Assembly (NCBI GenBank): GCA_015488115.1
Contig: WFOK01000038.1
Span: forward strand, 1 to 42,848
DNA length: 42,848 nt
Origin: Mariprofundaceae bacterium
Lineage (GTDB): Bacteria > Pseudomonadota > Zetaproteobacteria > Mariprofundales > Mariprofundaceae
Direction of reading: 5' to 3'
A model generated the notes under the pieces. It did not search any database, was not told where the DNA came from, and saw only the letters and a program-made list of their open reading frames with translations. Positions 15,510 to 25,415 of the stretch are shown one piece after another; the first letter of the stretch is position 1; every line of letters starts with the position of its first letter. Position numbers and translations under genes: made by a program.

Positions 15510-17299
15510 ACCGTGCGCATGATCGCCCCGACTACAGCGTCCTTTCGCCCCTGTCGGCGCAATTCGTCAGGTTTTGCGCGGAACTCGATCCGCAGGCCTG
15601 CGAACCGGCCCTGCTGGCCGCGGCCCTGGTCGCCTGGGCCGATGTCCGCGGCGATGTGTGCATCGAACTGGACCGGATGGCGGGCAGTCCTGTGCCCGTG
15701 GACGAGACGGGAGCGGCCGCCCTGCATGCGCCAGGCCTGCCGGCATGGCAGAAGGCCCTCCTGAACGCCCGCTTCATCGCCAGGGCCGGTCATCGGGCGC
15801 CACTGGTTCTCGATGGCGTCCGCCTGTACCTGTACCGGCATCATGAGGCTGAATGCTTCATCGCCCGGAACATGCTTGAGCGATGCCGGTCCGTACAGGT
15901 GGATCCGGCATGGCTGCAATCGGAACTGGATGCGCTGTTCGGCAGGCTCTCCCGCGATGATCCGGCCTGGTGGCAGCGTCTGGCCGTGGCCATGTCCATG
16001 AGCTATGGACTGAGCATCATCACTGGCGGACCCGGCACCGGCAAGACCACAACTGTCCTAAGCCTGCTGCGGCTTCTGCGCCGGCATCAACCCGAGGCGC
16101 GCATGCTGCTGGCCGCCCCGACCGGCAAGGCGGCCGCCCGGCTGCACGAAAGCCTCCAGTCCGGCTGGAACGCAACCGACATGGGCAAGCTGTCGAAGCC
16201 GGTCACCCTGCACAGGCTCCTGGGGGCGGGCCGCAACGGCTTCACGTTTCATGGACGACATCCGCTTCCCTGCGATGTGCTGATTGTCGATGAGTGCTCG
16301 ATGATCGATCAGGGACTCATGCGGGCCCTGCTTGAGGCGTTGCCCGTCGAAAGCAGGCTCGTGCTGCTCGGCGACCGCAACCAGTTGTCATCGGTCGAGT
16401 CGGGCAGCGTGCTGGGCGATCTGACCGGACGGGGGCAGGGCATGCTGCTGAGCCGGGAGCGCGCAGCCCAGCTCTCCGCCGTCATGGGATCCTTGCCGGC
16501 CGGCCTGACGGGCCAGCCGGCATGCCGACTGGCCGATGCCATCGTCGAGCTCAAGCACAGCTTCCGGTTTGATGCGGGCGGCAGCATCGGACGACTGGCC
16601 CGGGCCCTGGAGCAGGGTGACAGGCCCATGATCGAATCCCTGGTCGGGCGACGGGACGATACCCTGCAATGGATGTTCTGCGAGAAGGGCATGCCGCCCC
16701 CCGCCATCCTCTCATGGATGATCGACCGCTTCTCCCCGATCTTCGATGCGAACGATGTGGAGCAGGCCATGTCCCTGTTTGAACGCTACCGGGTCCTGTG
16801 TGCGCTCCGGGAAGGCCCATGGGGCGAGATGGCCCTGCGCGACCGCTTCCATGAGCGCCTGCTGCGCGACGGATGCATGCGGGCCGGAGCGGACAGGCAG
16901 GGCGCGCACGGGCTGCCGCTTCTCATTCTGCGCAATGATCCGGAAACGGGGTTGGCCAACGGGGATACGGGCATCTTCTGGGACCAGGGATCGGGCCTGC
17001 GCGCATGGTTCCGCATCGACGGCGCCTTGCGCGGCTTTCACCGGCATGAGCTGCCCGTCTGGCAGCCAGCGTGGACGCTGACCGTCCACCGGAGCCAGGG
17101 CTCGGAATATGACGAGGTCATGCTCGTGCTGCCGCCGACGGATCATCCGCTTGTGGGACGGGAGCTGATTTATACGGCCCTGACGCGGGCCCGCCGACGC
17201 TGCACGATTGCGGGGCATCCCGCGCTGCTCATCGAGCAGATGCTGCGCTCGACGCCTCGCGCCTCAGGACTGCACGCAAGGCTGGGGTGGCCGGGCTGA
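15506..17299 (+). CDS. recD: Exonuclease V subunit RecD (5'-3' helicase)
   Basis: RecD is the fast 5'-3' superfamily 1B helicase of RecBCD. The 597-residue product has Walker A GGPGTGKTT (174-182), AAPTGKAAARLHE, the Walker-B region VDECSMID, GDRNQLSSVESG, and the C-terminal TVHRSQGSEYDEV and YTALTRARRR motifs. The N-terminal domain that contacts RecC is present. The start overlaps the recB stop as ATGA. The gene is convergent with purC, with only eight bases between the stops and no visible hairpin terminator there. Confidence 0.95.
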   Translation: MNRAHDRPDYSVLSPLSAQFVRFCAELDPQACEPALLAAALVAWADVRGDVCIELDRMAGSPVPVDETGAAALHAPGLPAWQKALLNARFIARAGHRAPLVLDGVRLYLYRHHEAECFIARNMLERCRSVQVDPAWLQSELDALFGRLSRDDPAWWQRLAVAMSMSYGLSIITGGPGTGKTTTVLSLLRLLRRHQPEARMLLAAPTGKAAARLHESLQSGWNATDMGKLSKPVTLHRLLGAGRNGFTFHGRHPLPCDVLIVDECSMIDQGLMRALLEALPVESRLVLLGDRNQLSSVESGSVLGDLTGRGQGMLLSRERAAQLSAVMGSLPAGLTGQPACRLADAIVELKHSFRFDAGGSIGRLARALEQGDRPMIESLVGRRDDTLQWMFCEKGMPPPAILSWMIDRFSPIFDANDVEQAMSLFERYRVLCALREGPWGEMALRDRFHERLLRDGCMRAGADRQGAHGLPLLILRNDPETGLANGDTGIFWDQGSGLRAWFRIDGALRGFHRHELPVWQPAWTLTVHRSQGSEYDEVMLVLPPTDHPLVGRELIYTALTRARRRCTIAGHPALLIEQMLRSTPRASGLHARLGWPG

Positions 17300-17307
17300 G
17301 CCCGCGA

Positions 17308-18018
17308 TCAGCCCAGCAGGCCGAGCCGACTGGCCACCTCATGGTAGGCCTCGGACAAGCCACCCAGATCGCGGCGGAACACATCCTTGTCCAGCTTGCG
17401 ACCGGTCCGGGCATCCCATAACCGGCAGCCATCCGGCGTGATCTCGTCACCAAGCAGTATCTCCCCTTCCCTGCTCAAGCCGAACTCCAGCTTGTAATCG
17501 ACCAAGCGGATGCCGACGCCGTCAAACAGCTCGGTCAGCACCTTGTTCACATGCAGGGCCACATCCCTCATGGCCGCAATCTGTTCGCGGCTCGCCCAGC
17601 CAAACATCTCGGCATGCTCGACACAGATCATCGGGTCATGCAGCTCATCCGACTTGTAGAACAGTTCCGTCAGCGGCCATGGAAGCAGCCTCCCCTCCTC
17701 AAGCCCCAGCCGCTTGCAGATCGATCCAGCGGCCACGTTGCGCACCACGATCTCGACCGGAATCATGTCCAACTCGCGCACACGCATGGTCGCCGGTCCC
17801 TCGCGCCTGAGATAATGCGTGGCAATGCCCGCTTCATGCAGGCGCTCGAAGATGTGGGAGGAAATGGCGCAGTTGAGCTCGCCCTTGCCCTTGATGACAT
17901 CGTGCTTGATGCCGTCAAAGGCCGTGGCGTCATCCTTGAACTCCTGAATCAGCTCCCCTTCCACATCGCTGGCGTACAAGCGCTTGCCCTTGCCTTCATA
18001 TTTCAATTCGCCTTTCAT
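17308..18018 (-). CDS. purC: SAICAR synthetase PurC
   Basis: Phosphoribosylaminoimidazole-succinocarboxamide synthase joins CAIR and aspartate with ATP in purine biosynthesis in the cytoplasm. The 236-residue product shows YEGKGKRLY (nucleotide loop), FKDDATAFDG, the LRREGPATMRVREL and PVEIVVRN substrate region, LVDYKLEFG and LGDEITPDGCRLWD, the two PROSITE-type signatures. It is the short bacterial form. An AGGAG ribosome site lies about nine bases before ATG 18018. It is transcribed away from dnaE, with 134 bases between the starts. Confidence 0.96.
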   Translation of the reverse strand: MKGELKYEGKGKRLYASDVEGELIQEFKDDATAFDGIKHDVIKGKGELNCAISSHIFERLHEAGIATHYLRREGPATMRVRELDMIPVEIVVRNVAAGSICKRLGLEEGRLLPWPLTELFYKSDELHDPMICVEHAEMFGWASREQIAAMRDVALHVNKVLTELFDGVGIRLVDYKLEFGLSREGEILLGDEITPDGCRLWDARTGRKLDKDVFRRDLGGLSEAYHEVASRLGLLG

Positions 18019-18070
18019 GGTTTCCGCTCCTGCTCGCCGTGATTGGGTTGGGGGCGGAAGGCTAGCCGGA

Positions 18071-18092
18071 CGGCATGGACATGGCCATGCCG
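18071..18092. repeat. Inverted repeat between purC and dnaE
   Basis: CGGCATGG (18071-18078) and CCATGCCG (18085-18092) form a perfect 8-bp inverted repeat with a six-base spacer, centred in the divergent purC-dnaE gap. It could be an operator or an mRNA hairpin. I could not place convincing -35/-10 boxes for either gene in this 134-base gap. Confidence 0.35.
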
Positions 18093-18152
18093 CGATGCCT
18101 GGCCTCGGTCTTCACGGATGATTTCCCCCACATGAGCGGATAGCCTGCGTGC

Positions 18153-21100
18153 ATGCGCTTCGCCCCGTTTGTCCACCTGCACATGCATACGGATCTGTCG
18201 CTGCTTGGCGGCACGATCAGGATCCGGCAGGCCCTGGACAAGGTGGCCCAAATGCGGCAGCCGGCCCTGGCCATCACGGACTACGGCAACCTGTTCGGCG
18301 CCATCGAGTTCTACCAGCGGGCCATGTCCATGGGCATCAAGCCGATTCTGGGCTGCGAGATCTTCCTGTGCGACAACATGCAGGAGCGGAAGTCCAGCGG
18401 CCCCAGGGCGCCGAGATTCCCGCAGCTCGTGTTGCTTGCCAGAAACAACCATGGCTGGAAAAACCTGCTCAGCATCGTCTCGGCCGGATATCTCGAGGGC
18501 TTCTATTACAAGCCGCGCATCGACAAGGCCTTTCTTGCCAGGCATGCCGAAGGCCTGATCGCCCTTTCATCGGGCTGGAACGGGGAAATCGAGCAGGCCC
18601 TGCAGCGCGGGGACCAGGAGGCGGCAAGGCGCGCCTGCCTGGAGTACAAGGGCATGTTCCGCGAGCATTGCTTCTTCCTGGAGCTGCAGCGGCATACGAA
18701 GGCCGGTCAGGATGACATCAACCGGCAGCTCATCAACATGGCCCATGAACTCGATATCCCGCTGGTCGCCACGAACAACGCCCATTTCCTGAACAGGGAA
18801 GATTTCCGCGCATTCGAGGCCATGCTGGCGCTGCAGCAGAACCGGACCCTGAAGGATGATCCGGCCGGGCATTTCACGCCCGAGCACTATCTGAAATCCT
18901 GGGACGAGATGCGCGCCCTGTTCGAGGACATTCCCGAGGCGCTCGAGAACACCCTGCACATCGCCAACCGCTGCAATGTCGATCTGCAGTTCGGCCAGTA
19001 CCAGTTGCCCGACTTCCAGCCTCCCGCGGACATGGACCTGCGCAGCTACCTGCGCCAGCAGGCATGGAAGGGGCTGGATGATCGCTGGCCGCAGATCATC
19101 GCAGGACGGCCGGATGCCCCGCGCAGCGAATACGAGAGCCGGCTGGAGTTCGAGCTGGACATCATCGAACGCATGGGCTTCCCCGGCTATTTCCTGATCG
19201 TTTCGGACTTCATCAACTGGGCCAAGGAGCATGACATCCCGGTCGGACCCGGCCGCGGCTCGGGGGCCGGGTCGCTGGTCGCCTACTGCCTGCGCATCAC
19301 CGACCTCGACCCCATCCGCTATGGGCTGCTGTTTGAGCGCTTCCTCAACCCCGAGCGCGTCTCCATGCCCGATTTCGATATCGATTTCTGCATGAGCCGG
19401 CGCGAGGAGGTCATCCGCTACGTGACCGAGAAATACGGCGAGGATCGGGTGGCTCAGATCATCACGTTCGGCTCGATGAAGGCCAAGGCCGTCGTGCGCG
19501 ATGTGGGGCGCGTGCTGGGCATCGATCTGGGCAAGGTCAACACGATTGCCAAGCTGATTCCGAATGACCTGAACATGACCCTCGACAAGGCGCTGGATGA
19601 GGAGCCCCGCCTGGCCAGGATGCTGGAAAGCGACGACGAGGTGGCCCAGCTTTTCGATCTGGCCAGAAAACTCGAGGGCTGTCATCGAAATGCCGGCAAG
19701 CACGCGGCCGGGGTCATCATCGGTCGCGATCCGCTGGTCGAAACGGCCCCGCTGTTCAAGGTCCCCGGCGAAGAGGGAAAGGTCGTCCAGTGGGACATGG
19801 CGCATGTGGAGAAGGTTGGCCTGATCAAGTTCGACTTTCTTGGCCTGAAGACGCTGACGGTCATCGACATGGCCTGCCATTTCATCCGGCAGCATCCCTC
19901 GCACCGGCAATTCGACATCCAGGCCATCCCGCTCGATGACCGCAAAACCTTTGAGCTGCTGCAGCAAGGCCAGACCAGCGCGGTGTTCCAGGTCGAGTCA
20001 TCCGGCATGCGCGATCTGCTGACGCGCCTGAAGCCGGACTGCTTCGAGGACATCATCGCGCTGGTCGCCCTCTACCGGCCTGGCCCGCTTGAATCGGGCA
20101 TGGTGGACACATTCATCGAATGCAAGCACGGAAGGCAGGAAATTCGCTACCCCCTTCCCCAACTCAAGGAAATCCTGAGCGAAACCAATGGCGTGATCCT
20201 CTACCAGGAACAGGTCATGCAGATTGCCCAGTTGCTGGCCGGATACTCCCTTGGCCAGGCCGACCTGCTCCGGCGCGCCATGGGCAAAAAGAAACCCGAG
20301 GAAATGGCCAAGCAGCGCAAGGTCTTCATGGAAGGCGCCAAAAAGAAAAAGGTGCCCCTGGACAAGGCCGAGCAGATCTTTGACCTCATGGAAAAGTTTG
20401 CCGGCTACGGCTTCAACAAGTCCCATTCCGCAGCCTATGCACTGATTGCCTACCAGACGGCCTACCTGAAGGCACATTTCCCCGAAGCCTTCATGGCTGC
20501 CACGATGTCCTGCGACATGGGCAATACGGACAAGATCGCCATGCTGGTCAACGACTGCCGGCAAATGGGACTTGCCATCCTGGGCCCCGACATCAATGCC
20601 TCGGACTGGGAGTTCATTCCCTCCGAGGAAGGCATCCGCTTTGGCCTGGGCGCGATCAAGGGCGTGGGCGAGGCCGCCGTGCGCGCCATCGTCAGGGAAC
20701 GAGGGCAAAACGGCCCCTTCAGCTCGCTGGAGGATCTGTTGCTGCGCGTCCCCGAACGCACGCTGAACAAGCGTGTGCTTGACGCCCTGATCAAGTCGGG
20801 CGCGTTCCATGAGCTGATCCCGCACCCCCGGGCGGCCCTGGCCTCGCTTTCGGAAACCCTGGAATCGTGTCAGAAGAAGCGGCGCGAGTTTTCGTCCCAG
20901 CAATCCGCCCTGTTCGAGCTCATGGAGCCCGAGCCTTCGCACAGCGCCGCCGGGCTTGAGCCCTGGAGCCTGGCCGAGAAGCTGCAGGCCGAAAAGGAAG
21001 TGCTGGGCTTTTATCTGACCGGGCATCCGCTCGAGGCTTATCTGGCCCAGGCCACGGGCCTGGCCAATGGCTCGCTGGCTTCCCTGCATGAATTCGCCCA

Positions 21101-21656
21101 CGATGCGCCCGTGACGCTGCCGGCAAGCATCGCGGGCATGCGAACGCATCAGGGCCGCCGCGGAACCATGGCCTTCGTACAGCTCGAGGATCTGAGCGGG
21201 CAGGCTGAAATGGTTTGTTTCCCGCCGTTTTTCAGCGAACATGCGGAGCTGCTGCAGCAGGACCGGCCGCTCCTGATCCACGGGCGCGTCGACAAGAAAA
21301 GGGACACACCGGTCATCCGTGCCGAGGCGGCGGCGGCGCTCGACGATATCCTCACCGACCTCGTTGAGGAAATTCATGTGCATGCCTCCTCGATCGCGCT
21401 GGACGAGACAACGGTCGAGGCCTTGGCCGCCCTCAGGATCGAGCAGGCTCCCGCCCGCCTCGTGATGCATGTGCGTCTTCCGGAAGGACAGACAGCCGTG
21501 CTTAAAACCGCGCCATGCATGAAATGGGATGAGAAAACACGGCAGGTGCTGGCCCGGCATTTCAATAGTGATGAAACCCGCCTAAAATGCCGCCTTTGGC
21601 AACCAGCCCCCAGCCAGGGCCGGCAACAAGGGCTCAGGCGGCAAGGAGAACGCTAG
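18153..21656 (+). CDS. dnaE: DNA polymerase III alpha subunit DnaE
   Basis: DnaE is the replicative polymerase catalytic subunit. The 1167-residue product starts with a PHP domain ([13 protein letters not shown]). The polymerase active site has Asp407 and Asp409 in PDFDIDFC, with [14 protein letters not shown] just before it, [24 protein letters not shown] and the [13 protein letters not shown] segment. A helix-hairpin-helix region ([11 protein letters not shown]) and an OB-fold domain ([11 protein letters not shown]) follow. The length is usual for DnaE1. ATG 18153 is preceded by only a weak ribosome site. The stop is one base before the accA start, so the two genes form an operon, as in many proteobacteria. 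Confidence 0.96.
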   Translation: MRFAPFVHLHMHTDLSLLGGTIRIRQALDKVAQMRQPALAITDYGNLFGAIEFYQRAMSMGIKPILGCEIFLCDNMQERKSSGPRAPRFPQLVLLARNNHGWKNLLSIVSAGYLEGFYYKPRIDKAFLARHAEGLIALSSGWNGEIEQALQRGDQEAARRACLEYKGMFREHCFFLELQRHTKAGQDDINRQLINMAHELDIPLVATNNAHFLNREDFRAFEAMLALQQNRTLKDDPAGHFTPEHYLKSWDEMRALFEDIPEALENTLHIANRCNVDLQFGQYQLPDFQPPADMDLRSYLRQQAWKGLDDRWPQIIAGRPDAPRSEYESRLEFELDIIERMGFPGYFLIVSDFINWAKEHDIPVGPGRGSGAGSLVAYCLRITDLDPIRYGLLFERFLNPERVSMPDFDIDFCMSRREEVIRYVTEKYGEDRVAQIITFGSMKAKAVVRDVGRVLGIDLGKVNTIAKLIPNDLNMTLDKALDEEPRLARMLESDDEVAQLFDLARKLEGCHRNAGKHAAGVIIGRDPLVETAPLFKVPGEEGKVVQWDMAHVEKVGLIKFDFLGLKTLTVIDMACHFIRQHPSHRQFDIQAIPLDDRKTFELLQQGQTSAVFQVESSGMRDLLTRLKPDCFEDIIALVALYRPGPLESGMVDTFIECKHGRQEIRYPLPQLKEILSETNGVILYQEQVMQIAQLLAGYSLGQADLLRRAMGKKKPEEMAKQRKVFMEGAKKKKVPLDKAEQIFDLMEKFAGYGFNKSHSAAYALIAYQTAYLKAHFPEAFMAATMSCDMGNTDKIAMLVNDCRQMGLAILGPDINASDWEFIPSEEGIRFGLGAIKGVGEAAVRAIVRERGQNGPFSSLEDLLLRVPERTLNKRVLDALIKSGAFHELIPHPRAALASLSETLESCQKKRREFSSQQSALFELMEPEPSHSAAGLEPWSLAEKLQAEKEVLGFYLTGHPLEAYLAQATGLANGSLASLHEFAHDAPVTLPASIAGMRTHQGRRGTMAFVQLEDLSGQAEMVCFPPFFSEHAELLQQDRPLLIHGRVDKKRDTPVIRAEAAAALDDILTDLVEEIHVHASSIALDETTVEALAALRIEQAPARLVMHVRLPEGQTAVLKTAPCMKWDEKTRQVLARHFNSDETRLKCRLWQPAPSQGRQQGLRRQGER

Positions 21657-21657
21657 C

Positions 21658-22614
21658 ATGGCAACCTATCTCGAATTCGAACGCCCGATTGCGGAATTGA
21701 CCTCAAAGATCCAGGATCTGTCCGAAATGGGCGAAGATTCGGGCATCAACATTGCAGAGGAGATCGAGCGGCTGCGCGAAAAGCGGGACAAGCTGGTGAA
21801 GAAGATTTACCGCGAGGCGACCCGGGCGCAGATCTGCCAGCTCTGCCGCCATCCCGATCGCCCCTATTTTCTCGATTACGTGCCGCTGCTGTTCGAGTCC
21901 TTCCAGGAACTGCACGGGGATCGCGCGTTCGCCGATGATGCCGCCATCGTCGGTGGCCTGGCCAGCTTCCATGGCCGCGCCGTGGTCATCGTCGGTCACC
22001 AGAAGGGGCGAGACACGAAGGAAAAGCTCAAGCGCAATTTCGGCATGCCAAGGCCCGAGGGCTATCGCAAGGCCCTGCGCCTGTTCAAGCTTGCCGAGCG
22101 TTTCGAGATGCCCGTGCTGACCTTCATCGATACGGCCGGAGCCTGGCCGGGCATCGATGCCGAGGAGCGCGGCCAGAGCGAGGCCATCGCACGCAACCTC
22201 ATGGAACTGGCCAACCTGAGGGTGCCCGTAATCTGCACGGTCATTGGCGAGGGAGGCTCCGGCGGCGCCCTGGCCATCGGGGTTGGGGACCGTCTCTACA
22301 TGCAGCAGTTCACGACCTATTCTGTGATTTCACCCGAGGGCTGCGCCGCCATCCTATGGCGCGACCGCAAGCATGCGGAGGAGGCGGCCGAGGCGCTCAA
22401 GCCCACAGCAAGGGATCTCCTCGAATTCGGGCTCATCGACGGCATCATTCCGGAGCCGGACGAAGGCGCCCATCGCGACCTTGCGGGTGCTGCCAGGGAA
22501 ATCGACCGGGTGCTGACGTCCGCGCTGGACGAACTGCTTCAGTTGCCCGCCGATACGCTGCTGAGTCAGCGTCATGACCGTTTGCGCCAGGTTGGCGTGT
22601 ACGAAAAGAGCTGA
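21658..22614 (+). CDS. accA: Acetyl-CoA carboxylase carboxyltransferase alpha subunit AccA
   Basis: AccA is the alpha half of the carboxyltransferase that moves CO2 from biotin to acetyl-CoA, the first committed step of fatty-acid synthesis. The 318-residue product shows the alpha-subunit marks [62 protein letters not shown] and [15 protein letters not shown]. An AAGGAG site overlaps the end of dnaE, so the two are coupled. The beta subunit is not in this window. The stop is followed at once by the tRNA-Ser promoter. Confidence 0.97.
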   Translation: MATYLEFERPIAELTSKIQDLSEMGEDSGINIAEEIERLREKRDKLVKKIYREATRAQICQLCRHPDRPYFLDYVPLLFESFQELHGDRAFADDAAIVGGLASFHGRAVVIVGHQKGRDTKEKLKRNFGMPRPEGYRKALRLFKLAERFEMPVLTFIDTAGAWPGIDAEERGQSEAIARNLMELANLRVPVICTVIGEGGSGGALAIGVGDRLYMQQFTTYSVISPEGCAAILWRDRKHAEEAAEALKPTARDLLEFGLIDGIIPEPDEGAHRDLAGAAREIDRVLTSALDELLQLPADTLLSQRHDRLRQVGVYEKS

Positions 22615-22618
22615 ACGC

Positions 22619-22647
22619 TTGTCCAGAAGCGGCAGGAGCCGTATGCT
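22619..22647 (+). promoter_or_regulatory. Candidate promoter of the tRNA-Ser/4.5S RNA cluster
   Basis: TTGTCC (22619-22624) and TATGCT (22642-22647) are separated by exactly 17 bases; each matches four of six consensus bases. Transcription would begin about 20 bases before tRNA-Ser(CGA). Confidence 0.45.
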
Positions 22648-22672
22648 TCGCACCCCGATTTCGATGACATAC

Positions 22673-22764
22673 GGAGAGGTACTCGAAGTGGTCATAACGG
22701 CACCGACTCGAAATCGGTTGGGGGCGAAAGTCCCACGCGGGTTCGAATCCCGCCCTCTCCGCCA
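22673..22764 (+). tRNA. tRNA-Ser (anticodon CGA)
   Basis: The acceptor stem GGAGAGG (22673-22679) pairs with CCTCTCC (22754-22760), followed by G and an encoded CCA (22762-22764). The anticodon arm is ACCGA-CTCGAAA-TCGGT with anticodon CGA at 22709-22711, reading UCG. A long variable arm (GGGGGCGAAAGTCCC region) marks a class II serine tRNA, and the T arm has GGTTCGAATCC. Confidence 0.95.
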
Positions 22765-22774
22765 GTTTGTTCGT

Positions 22775-22789
22775 GCCATCACTGATGGC
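22775..22789. repeat. Small hairpin between the two tRNA-Ser genes
   Basis: GCCATC (22775-22780), three bases, then GATGGC (22784-22789) form a perfect 6-bp stem in the 35-base spacer between the tRNAs. It lacks a T run, so it is more likely a processing or spacing element than a terminator. Confidence 0.35.
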
Positions 22790-22799
22790 CAGGAAAAAT

Positions 22800-22893
22800 G
22801 GAGAGATGTCTGAGCGGTCGAAGGAGCACGCCTGGAAAGCGTGTGTACCCTAAAAACGGGGTACCGAGGGTTCGAATCCCTCTCTCTCCGCCA
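22800..22893 (+). tRNA. tRNA-Ser (anticodon GGA)
   Basis: The acceptor stem GGAGAGA (22800-22806) pairs with TCTCTCC (22883-22889), followed by G and an encoded CCA (22891-22893). The anticodon arm is CACGC-CTGGAAA-GCGTG with anticodon GGA at 22834-22836, reading UCC and UCU. The long variable arm (TACCCTAAAAACGGGGTA) is typical of class II tRNA-Ser. Confidence 0.96.
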
Positions 22894-22896
22894 GTT

Positions 22897-23007
22897 GCTG
22901 ACCGGGCCGGGCCCCGCACGATAAGGACCCGCAAACCCCGTCAGGTCCGGAAGGAAGCAGCGGTAGCGGGAACCCTGTGCGTTGCGGATCCGTCCGGTCC
23001 GGTTGGC
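22897..23007 (+). ncRNA. ffs: 4.5S signal recognition particle RNA
   Basis: The RNA partner of Ffh in co-translational membrane targeting. The apical core has the diagnostic GTCAGGTCCGGAAGGAAGCA element (from 22940), with the GGAA tetraloop and the asymmetric internal loop. The ends close as a 15-bp helix: GCTGACCGGGCCGGG (22897-22911) pairs with TCCGGTCCGGTTGGC (22993-23007), with a few G-U pairs. The length of about 111 bases matches the short bacterial form. It begins three bases after the CCA of tRNA-Ser(GGA), so it must be cut from a common transcript. Confidence 0.93.
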
Positions 23008-23020
23008 TCCTGCCTCTGGC

Positions 23021-23059
23021 GCATGAAAAAAGCCGGCTTGAAGCCGGCTTTTTTCATGC
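23021..23059. terminator. Bidirectional Rho-independent terminator between ffs and lpxC
   Basis: Two perfect 19-base arms (23021-23039 and 23041-23059) around a single central G form a hairpin with core AAGCCGGCTT, flanked by A runs on one side and T runs on the other. It therefore works in both directions, ending the tRNA/ffs transcript on the plus strand and the lpxC transcript on the minus strand. Confidence 0.9.
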
Positions 23060-23071
23060 CCTCTGAAAAGA

Positions 23072-23980
23072 TCAGCTGCCCTGAAGCACGCCCTTGAGCG
23101 CCGCACTGACCTGCGGCTCGGCATCGCCGCCCTGCAAGACCTCGATGCGATGGCTCTCCGGGTCGGCGAGCATTGCCGAGACCAGCTTGTGGTTCATTTC
23201 ATGACCCGTGCGCTGTCCCTCGAAAGCGCCGACGATCGCATGACCAGCCAGCATCAGATCACCGAGCGTGTCCAGAATCTTGTGCCGCACGCATTCGTCC
23301 CTGTAGCGGAAGCCCGTTTCATTGATGACGCGGTACTTGTCCAGCACGACCGCATTCTCCAACGAGCCTCCCAAGGCCAGACCCGCCTTCTGCAGGGCCT
23401 CGATTTCGTGCAGGAATCCGAATGTGCGCGCACGGCTGACCTCACGCGTGTAGGCCTGGCGGGAGAAATCGATGGACACCTGACGGTTCTTCAGCATCGG
23501 GTGATCATAATCCAGCAGATAACTGACCTTGAAGCCTGCCGAAGGATACAGCGCGCAGCGCTTGTTGCCCTCGCTGACCTCGATCTTCTTCAGCACGCGC
23601 AACACCTTTTTCGGGCTGTCCTGCTCCCGGATGCCCGCACACTGGATCAGAAAGACGAACGGCGCGGCCGATCCATCCATGATCGGCACCTCGGGACCGT
23701 TCACCTCGATGCGGGCATTGTCGATGCCGAGCCCGGCCATGGCGGAAAGCAGGTGCTCAACGGTTGAGACATGCGCCCCGTCCCTGCCGATCGTCGTGCA
23801 CAGGCGCGTGTCGGTCACGAAGGTGGAGCGCGCCGGAATCTCCACCCCCAAGTCTGAACGCACGAAGCTGATCCCCGCATCGGCCTCGGCCGGGTGAAGG
23901 ACCAGATCGATCTTCCTGCCGGAATGAAGACCGATGCCGCTGCATCGTATGGAATGGGCAAGCGTTCGCTGTCTGATCAT
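23072..23980 (-). CDS. lpxC: UDP-3-O-acyl-N-acetylglucosamine deacetylase LpxC
   Basis: This zinc deacetylase catalyses the committed step of lipid A synthesis, which shows that the host has an LPS-type outer membrane. The 302-residue product has TVEHLLSAMAG (Glu75, His76), the substrate loop PIMDGSAAPF, HKILDTLGDL with the other zinc His and Asp, and GHEMNHKL with the catalytic-site His. It starts at ATG 23980 (MIRQRTL), with AGGGAG just upstream; longer in-frame extensions are not conserved. It is the last dcw gene, separated from ftsZ by 171 bases containing a hairpin, and ends at a strong terminator. Confidence 0.96.
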   Translation of the reverse strand: MIRQRTLAHSIRCSGIGLHSGRKIDLVLHPAEADAGISFVRSDLGVEIPARSTFVTDTRLCTTIGRDGAHVSTVEHLLSAMAGLGIDNARIEVNGPEVPIMDGSAAPFVFLIQCAGIREQDSPKKVLRVLKKIEVSEGNKRCALYPSAGFKVSYLLDYDHPMLKNRQVSIDFSRQAYTREVSRARTFGFLHEIEALQKAGLALGGSLENAVVLDKYRVINETGFRYRDECVRHKILDTLGDLMLAGHAIVGAFEGQRTGHEMNHKLVSAMLADPESHRIEVLQGGDAEPQVSAALKGVLQGS

Positions 23981-24109
23981 ATGCGCTCCCTGTGGTTCTG
24001 TCCGTTTCATCCGGCTATTCAGCCACAATGGAGCATCCCGGCGCCGTGACCCGGAACACACCCATGCAATGCACAAAACATGCGGCCATACTGCCAGAAT
24101 TTCCAATGA

Positions 24110-24141
24110 GGGCAAATCCCTTGCTGATGAGGGACTTGCCC
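24110..24141 (-). terminator. Hairpin between ftsZ and lpxC (possible terminator/attenuator)
   Basis: GGGCAAATCCCT (24110-24121) and AGGGACTTGCCC (24130-24141) form a 12-bp stem with one mismatch and an eight-base loop. It begins ten bases after the ftsZ stop. There is no T run on the minus-strand 3' side, so it could reduce rather than stop read-through from ftsZ into lpxC, or stabilise the ftsZ mRNA end. Confidence 0.45.
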
Positions 24142-24151
24142 CCACCCCGCC

Positions 24152-25336
24152 TCAGTCAGCCTGACGGCGAAGAAACGTCGGCACGGCAAAGCGGTCCTCA
24201 TCCAGCGCCTCGCTGCTTGTCTGGATCAGCACCTGTTGGGAGGCCGGCGAAGGGTTGGCCACAGGCGGGATCTGCGGCTGCGGACGAACGCCGGCATCCA
24301 GCGGGGGCACCTGGATGTCGAAACGGCTGCGATCCCGGTCCACATTCGTGCTGGCCACGCGCATCGGCGTTTCCCCGGGCAAGCCCGTCGCCACGACCGT
24401 GACCCGGATCTCGTCGCCGGCGTCGCTGTCGTAAACCATGCCGCAGATGATGTTCGCATCCTCATCCGCCATGTTGTGGATGATGGACACGGCCTCGTCG
24501 TACTCGGCAAGGGTCATGTCCTCATTGCCGGTCACGTTCACCAGGATGCCCTGGGCACCGTGAATGTCCACATCCTCCAGCAGGGGAGAGGAAATGGCCC
24601 TCTCGGCGGCCTCGATGGCGCGATTCTCGCCGGAGGCCACGCCCGAGCCCATCATGGCCACGCCCTTGGTTTCGCTCATGACCGAACGCACATCGGCAAA
24701 GTCCACATTGATGTAGCCCGTGTGCGTGATCAGTTCGGAGATGCCGCGCACGGCCTGCAACAGCACATCATCGGCCTTGCGAAAGGCCTCGAGCATGCTC
24801 GTGTTCTTGCCCACGGCGCCGATCAGCTTCTGGTTGGGAATCGTGATCAGCGTGTCCACATGCTTGCGCAGCTCGGCAATGCCCGCCTCGGCCTGCCGCA
24901 TGCGCCGCTTGCCCTCGAACTGGAACGGCTTGGTCACCACGGCCACGGTCAGCACGCCCATCTCCTTGGCGATCTCGGCAATGACCGGCGCGGCCCCGGT
25001 GCCCGTTCCACCACCCATGCCGGCCGTGACAAACGCCATGTCGGTGTCCTCGAGAAACTCGCGAATGCGATCCCGCTCGGCCTCGGCGGCCTCGCGCCCG
25101 ATCTGCGGATTGGCCCCTGCGCCCAGTCCCCGCGTGATCGAGGCGCCGAGCTGAAGTTTGATATGCGCCGCGCTGCCCTCGATGGCCTGGGCATCGGTGT
25201 TGGCCACGATGAATTCGACGCCCCTCAGGTTCTGCTTGATCATGTTGTTCAGGGCGTTGCCGCCGCCGCCGCCAACGCCGATCACCTTGATATTGGCTGA
25301 AAGCCCCATTGTGTCGTCAAATGTGTACAGTGCCAT
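24152..25336 (-). CDS. ftsZ: Cell division GTPase FtsZ
   Basis: This tubulin-like GTPase polymerises into the Z ring at midcell. The 394-residue product has the nucleotide loop GVGGGGGNA (20-28), the tubulin signature [10 protein letters not shown] (108-117), and the T7-like [11 protein letters not shown]. After a linker with many Pro and Gln residues, the C-terminal peptide [12 protein letters not shown] binds FtsA and other tethers. I chose ATG 25336 because AAGGAGAGG precedes it at good spacing; a longer in-frame extension is not conserved. The 79-base gap from ftsA is the largest between mraZ and ftsZ and may hold a separate promoter. Confidence 0.98.
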   Translation of the reverse strand: MALYTFDDTMGLSANIKVIGVGGGGGNALNNMIKQNLRGVEFIVANTDAQAIEGSAAHIKLQLGASITRGLGAGANPQIGREAAEAERDRIREFLEDTDMAFVTAGMGGGTGTGAAPVIAEIAKEMGVLTVAVVTKPFQFEGKRRMRQAEAGIAELRKHVDTLITIPNQKLIGAVGKNTSMLEAFRKADDVLLQAVRGISELITHTGYINVDFADVRSVMSETKGVAMMGSGVASGENRAIEAAERAISSPLLEDVDIHGAQGILVNVTGNEDMTLAEYDEAVSIIHNMADEDANIICGMVYDSDAGDEIRVTVVATGLPGETPMRVASTNVDRDRSRFDIQVPPLDAGVRPQPQIPPVANPSPASQQVLIQTSSEALDEDRFAVPTFLRRQAD

Positions 25337-25415
25337 GTCCCTCTCCTTTGTGTTGATGTTGTTGTTCCGTTCCCTTTGTTTCATTCAGTGCCATGCCGTC
25401 GTCATCTTCGCCGTC

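Noticed and set aside
17300-17307. Terminator between convergent recD and purC
   Set aside because: Only eight bases separate the stops, and no hairpin with a T run was found.
19998-21560. Long minus-strand open frame opposite dnaE
   Set aside because: Antisense of conserved DnaE sequence, no domain signature.
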